From Pontibacter pudoricolor (lineage in GTDB: Bacteria; Bacteroidota; Bacteroidia; Cytophagales; Hymenobacteraceae): a DNA stretch of 64,000 bases. Every line of letters starts with the position of its first letter. The stretch's first letter is position 1. Positions 62,168 to 64,000 of this stretch are shown here, piece after piece. The notes under the pieces were generated by a model. It did not search any database. It was given only the letters and a program-made list of their open reading frames with translations, and had not been told where the DNA came from. The translations under genes and the position numbers were made by a program. The stretch is from contig NZ_CP048106.1 in NCBI RefSeq assembly GCF_010092985.1, forward strand, positions 2,914,001 to 2,978,000, in the 5' to 3' direction.

Positions 62168-64000
62168 TTATCGTACGGTTTCTCCCTTTTCTTTTAACAG
62201 GCTTTTCAGCTCATTTAACTTCAACAGGGCTTCTACCGGAGTAATGGTATTGATATCGAGTTGCTCCAGCAGTTCTTTAGCGCGAACCAGTTGCGGGTCG
62301 TTCAGTTCAAACATACTTAGTTGGAAATTACTTTTCGGGGCAGACTTCATTCTTTGTTGCGGCGCATGCTCCGATACTTTTTCTTTTTCCAGGTGATGCA
62401 TGATCTCGTCGGCACGCAGCACTACGCTATTCGGCATACCGGCCATTTGCGCCACATGTATACCGAAACTGTGCTCGCTCCCGCCTTCTACCAGCTTGCG
62501 CATAAATAATATTTTACCACCTGCCTCGCGCACCGACACGTTATAGTTCTTCACACGCGGCAGCTCTTCGGCCAGTTGGTTAAGTTCGTGGTAGTGTGTG
62601 GCAAAAAGGGTCTTGCCTTTATGCTTCGGATGATTGTGCAAGTGCTCCACTATAGCCCAGGCAATGGAAATACCGTCGTAGGTACTGGTACCACGCCCTA
62701 TCTCGTCCATCAGCACCAGACTTCTGTCCGACAGGTTATTCAGGATACTTGCCGTTTCAGTCATCTCCACCATAAACGTAGACTCCCCTTTCGATAAATT
62801 ATCAGAAGCGCCTACACGGGTAAAAATCTTGTCGATAATGCCTATACTTGCGGCTTCGGCAGGCACAAAACACCCGATCTGAGCCATCAGAACTATAAGC
62901 GCCGTTTGGCGGAGCAAAGCACTTTTACCAGCCATGTTCGGACCAGTAATGATGATCACCTGCTGCTGTTCGTTATCCAGGAAAATATCGTTGGGCACGT
63001 AGGTTTCACCCAGCGGCAACTGCTTTTCGATAACCGGGTGGCGGCCTTTTTTGATATCCAATATGTGGCTGTCGCTAACTTCGGGCTTGGTATAGTTGTT
63101 GGCCAAAGCTATAGTTGCAAAAGAGCTCAAACAATCTATCACCCCAATCACTTTAGCATTCTGCTGCACCTGGGCTACGTAATCCAAAGCGTGTAGCACC
63201 AGTTCGTTATACAAGCCAAATTCTATACTATAGATGCGGTCTTCAGCATTAAGAATTTTCTCTTCGTACGTTTTTAGCTCTTCAGTAATGTAGCGTTCGG
63301 CGTTTACCAGTGTCTGTTTACGGATCCAGGTTGTTGGTACTTTATCTTTGTGCGCGTTGCTTACCTCCAGGTAATAGCCGAAAACTTTATTGTAAGCAAT
63401 TTTAAGGGAGCTGATACCGGTATTCTTCACTTCGCGCTGCTGCAGCTGTGCCAGGTAATCTTTGCCCGAAAAAGCGATACTTCTGAGCTCGTCCAGTTCC
63501 GCATGAATGCCGTCGTTGATCATGTTGCCCTGGTTGGTGAGCATTGGCGGTTCTGGCTTCAGGATGTTTTTTATCTCTTCGCGCAGGCCATCGCAAGGCG
63601 TAAGCTGGGCAGCCAGTTTCTGCAACGCGGTAATATTGCTCAATGCCAGGGCAGCCTGTATCGGAACTATAGCATCCAGCGCTTTTGATAACTGTACCAA
63701 TTCCCGTGGATTTACGCGTCGCACGGCCACTTTCGAGATCAGGCGTTCCAGGTCGTTTATCTGCTTCAGGTGCGTGGTAAGTTCGTTCAGCAGTTCGCGG
63801 TGCTGCGTTAACGCTTCAACAGTATCCAGGCGGCGTTTAATCTGGGCCACATCTTTTAGCGGCAATACCACCCACTTTTTTAGCAGGCGCGCACCCATTG
63901 GCGTTACGGTATGGTCCAGCACCTGAATCAGCGGCACACCTTCCTGGTGCTGTGGAAAAACAAGCTCCAGGTTACGGATTGTGAACCTATCGAGCCAAAC
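62168..64000 (-). CDS. mutS: DNA mismatch repair protein MutS (partial)
   Basis: The C-terminal 610 residues or so of MutS; the N-terminal mismatch-binding domain lies beyond the right window edge. The frame is open to base 64000, with LDRFTIRNLELV upstream of TPMGARLLKKWV (lever domain). Walker A is GPNMAGKSALLRQ, followed by STFMVEMTETASILNNLS, Walker B LVLMDEIGRGTSTYDG and THYHELNQL of the ABC ATPase. The C-terminus ends with the short helix LLKLNELKSLLKEKGE. It detects mismatches with MutL in post-replication repair. Confidence 0.96.
   Translation of the reverse strand, partial: VWLDRFTIRNLELVFPQHQEGVPLIQVLDHTVTPMGARLLKKWVVLPLKDVAQIKRRLDTVEALTQHRELLNELTTHLKQINDLERLISKVAVRRVNPRELVQLSKALDAIVPIQAALALSNITALQKLAAQLTPCDGLREEIKNILKPEPPMLTNQGNMINDGIHAELDELRSIAFSGKDYLAQLQQREVKNTGISSLKIAYNKVFGYYLEVSNAHKDKVPTTWIRKQTLVNAERYITEELKTYEEKILNAEDRIYSIEFGLYNELVLHALDYVAQVQQNAKVIGVIDCLSSFATIALANNYTKPEVSDSHILDIKKGRHPVIEKQLPLGETYVPNDIFLDNEQQQVIIITGPNMAGKSALLRQTALIVLMAQIGCFVPAEAASIGIIDKIFTRVGASDNLSKGESTFMVEMTETASILNNLSDRSLVLMDEIGRGTSTYDGISIAWAIVEHLHNHPKHKGKTLFATHYHELNQLAEELPRVKNYNVSVREAGGKILFMRKLVEGGSEHSFGIHVAQMAGMPNSVVLRADEIMHHLEKEKVSEHAPQQRMKSAPKSNFQLSMFELNDPQLVRAKELLEQLDINTITPVEALLKLNELKSLLKEKGETVR

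Overview
This 64 kb window comes from a Bacteroidota chromosome, most likely order Cytophagales, family Hymenobacteraceae (Pontibacter-like; the genus is an inference). The evidence is: PorZ of the type IX secretion system, TAnnTTTG-type promoters, many lipoproteins and TonB/beta-barrel proteins, a UbiA-type GGGP prenyltransferase, and bacteroidotal mre/PBP2/rodA and ccm gene sets. One signature runs through the whole window, inside and between genes: the short palindrome AACTATAGTT and its half-sites.

Layout. 1-17.3 kb is housekeeping: a flippase-like membrane protein (cut by the left edge), scpA, dxs, an alpha/beta hydrolase, an MFS transporter, small envelope proteins, ndk, nrnA, two FKBP lipoproteins, recO-porZ-tdk and a ferredoxin. 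17.6-20.9 kb holds the NAD-salvage pair pncB-pncA and a MoxR ATPase. 22.3-32.6 kb is a complete phosphate-acquisition locus: beta-helix lipoprotein plus TonB receptor (minus strand), a divergent OprP-type porin, then pstSCAB-phoU. Three sets of 11-bp-period TTAACA-like direct repeats precede these units and look like Pho boxes. The whole locus sits between two long, collinear, inverted copies of a gene-free mosaic repeat (21014-21973 and 32866-33557). 33.8-38.8 kb is a cytochrome c maturation operon (ccmBCDEF) whose CcmE has the rarer CXXXY haem motif. 38.9-45.9 kb is mixed: GT61, a DUF2520 protein, ferredoxin, iscX, kdsC, csp, a UbiA enzyme, a DUF4442 protein and small exported proteins. 46-54 kb holds purN-purH and the rod-shape operon mreBCD-mrdA-rodA, in which mrdA (PBP2) has a single-base frameshift.

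55448-61212 is a 5.76 kb mobile island inserted in the 3' end of tRNA-Leu(TAA), flanked by 13-bp direct repeats. It encodes a tyrosine integrase, a small HTH/excisionase-like protein, two proteins I do not recognise, a replication initiator with filamentous-phage pII / Rep_trans-like motifs and a small membrane protein. It also has a ~1 kb non-coding end carrying iterated GCGCGTGTGATAG repeats and 11-bp-period GTTACAAAC repeats at both ends. It has no relaxase, Zot or capsid gene. The window ends with tRNA-Gly, a GyrI-like protein and the C-terminal two thirds of mutS.

Two interrupted genes (a beta-barrel protein at 7.4-8.1 kb and mrdA) each look one base short in a homopolymer, so base-calling error is as likely as real decay.
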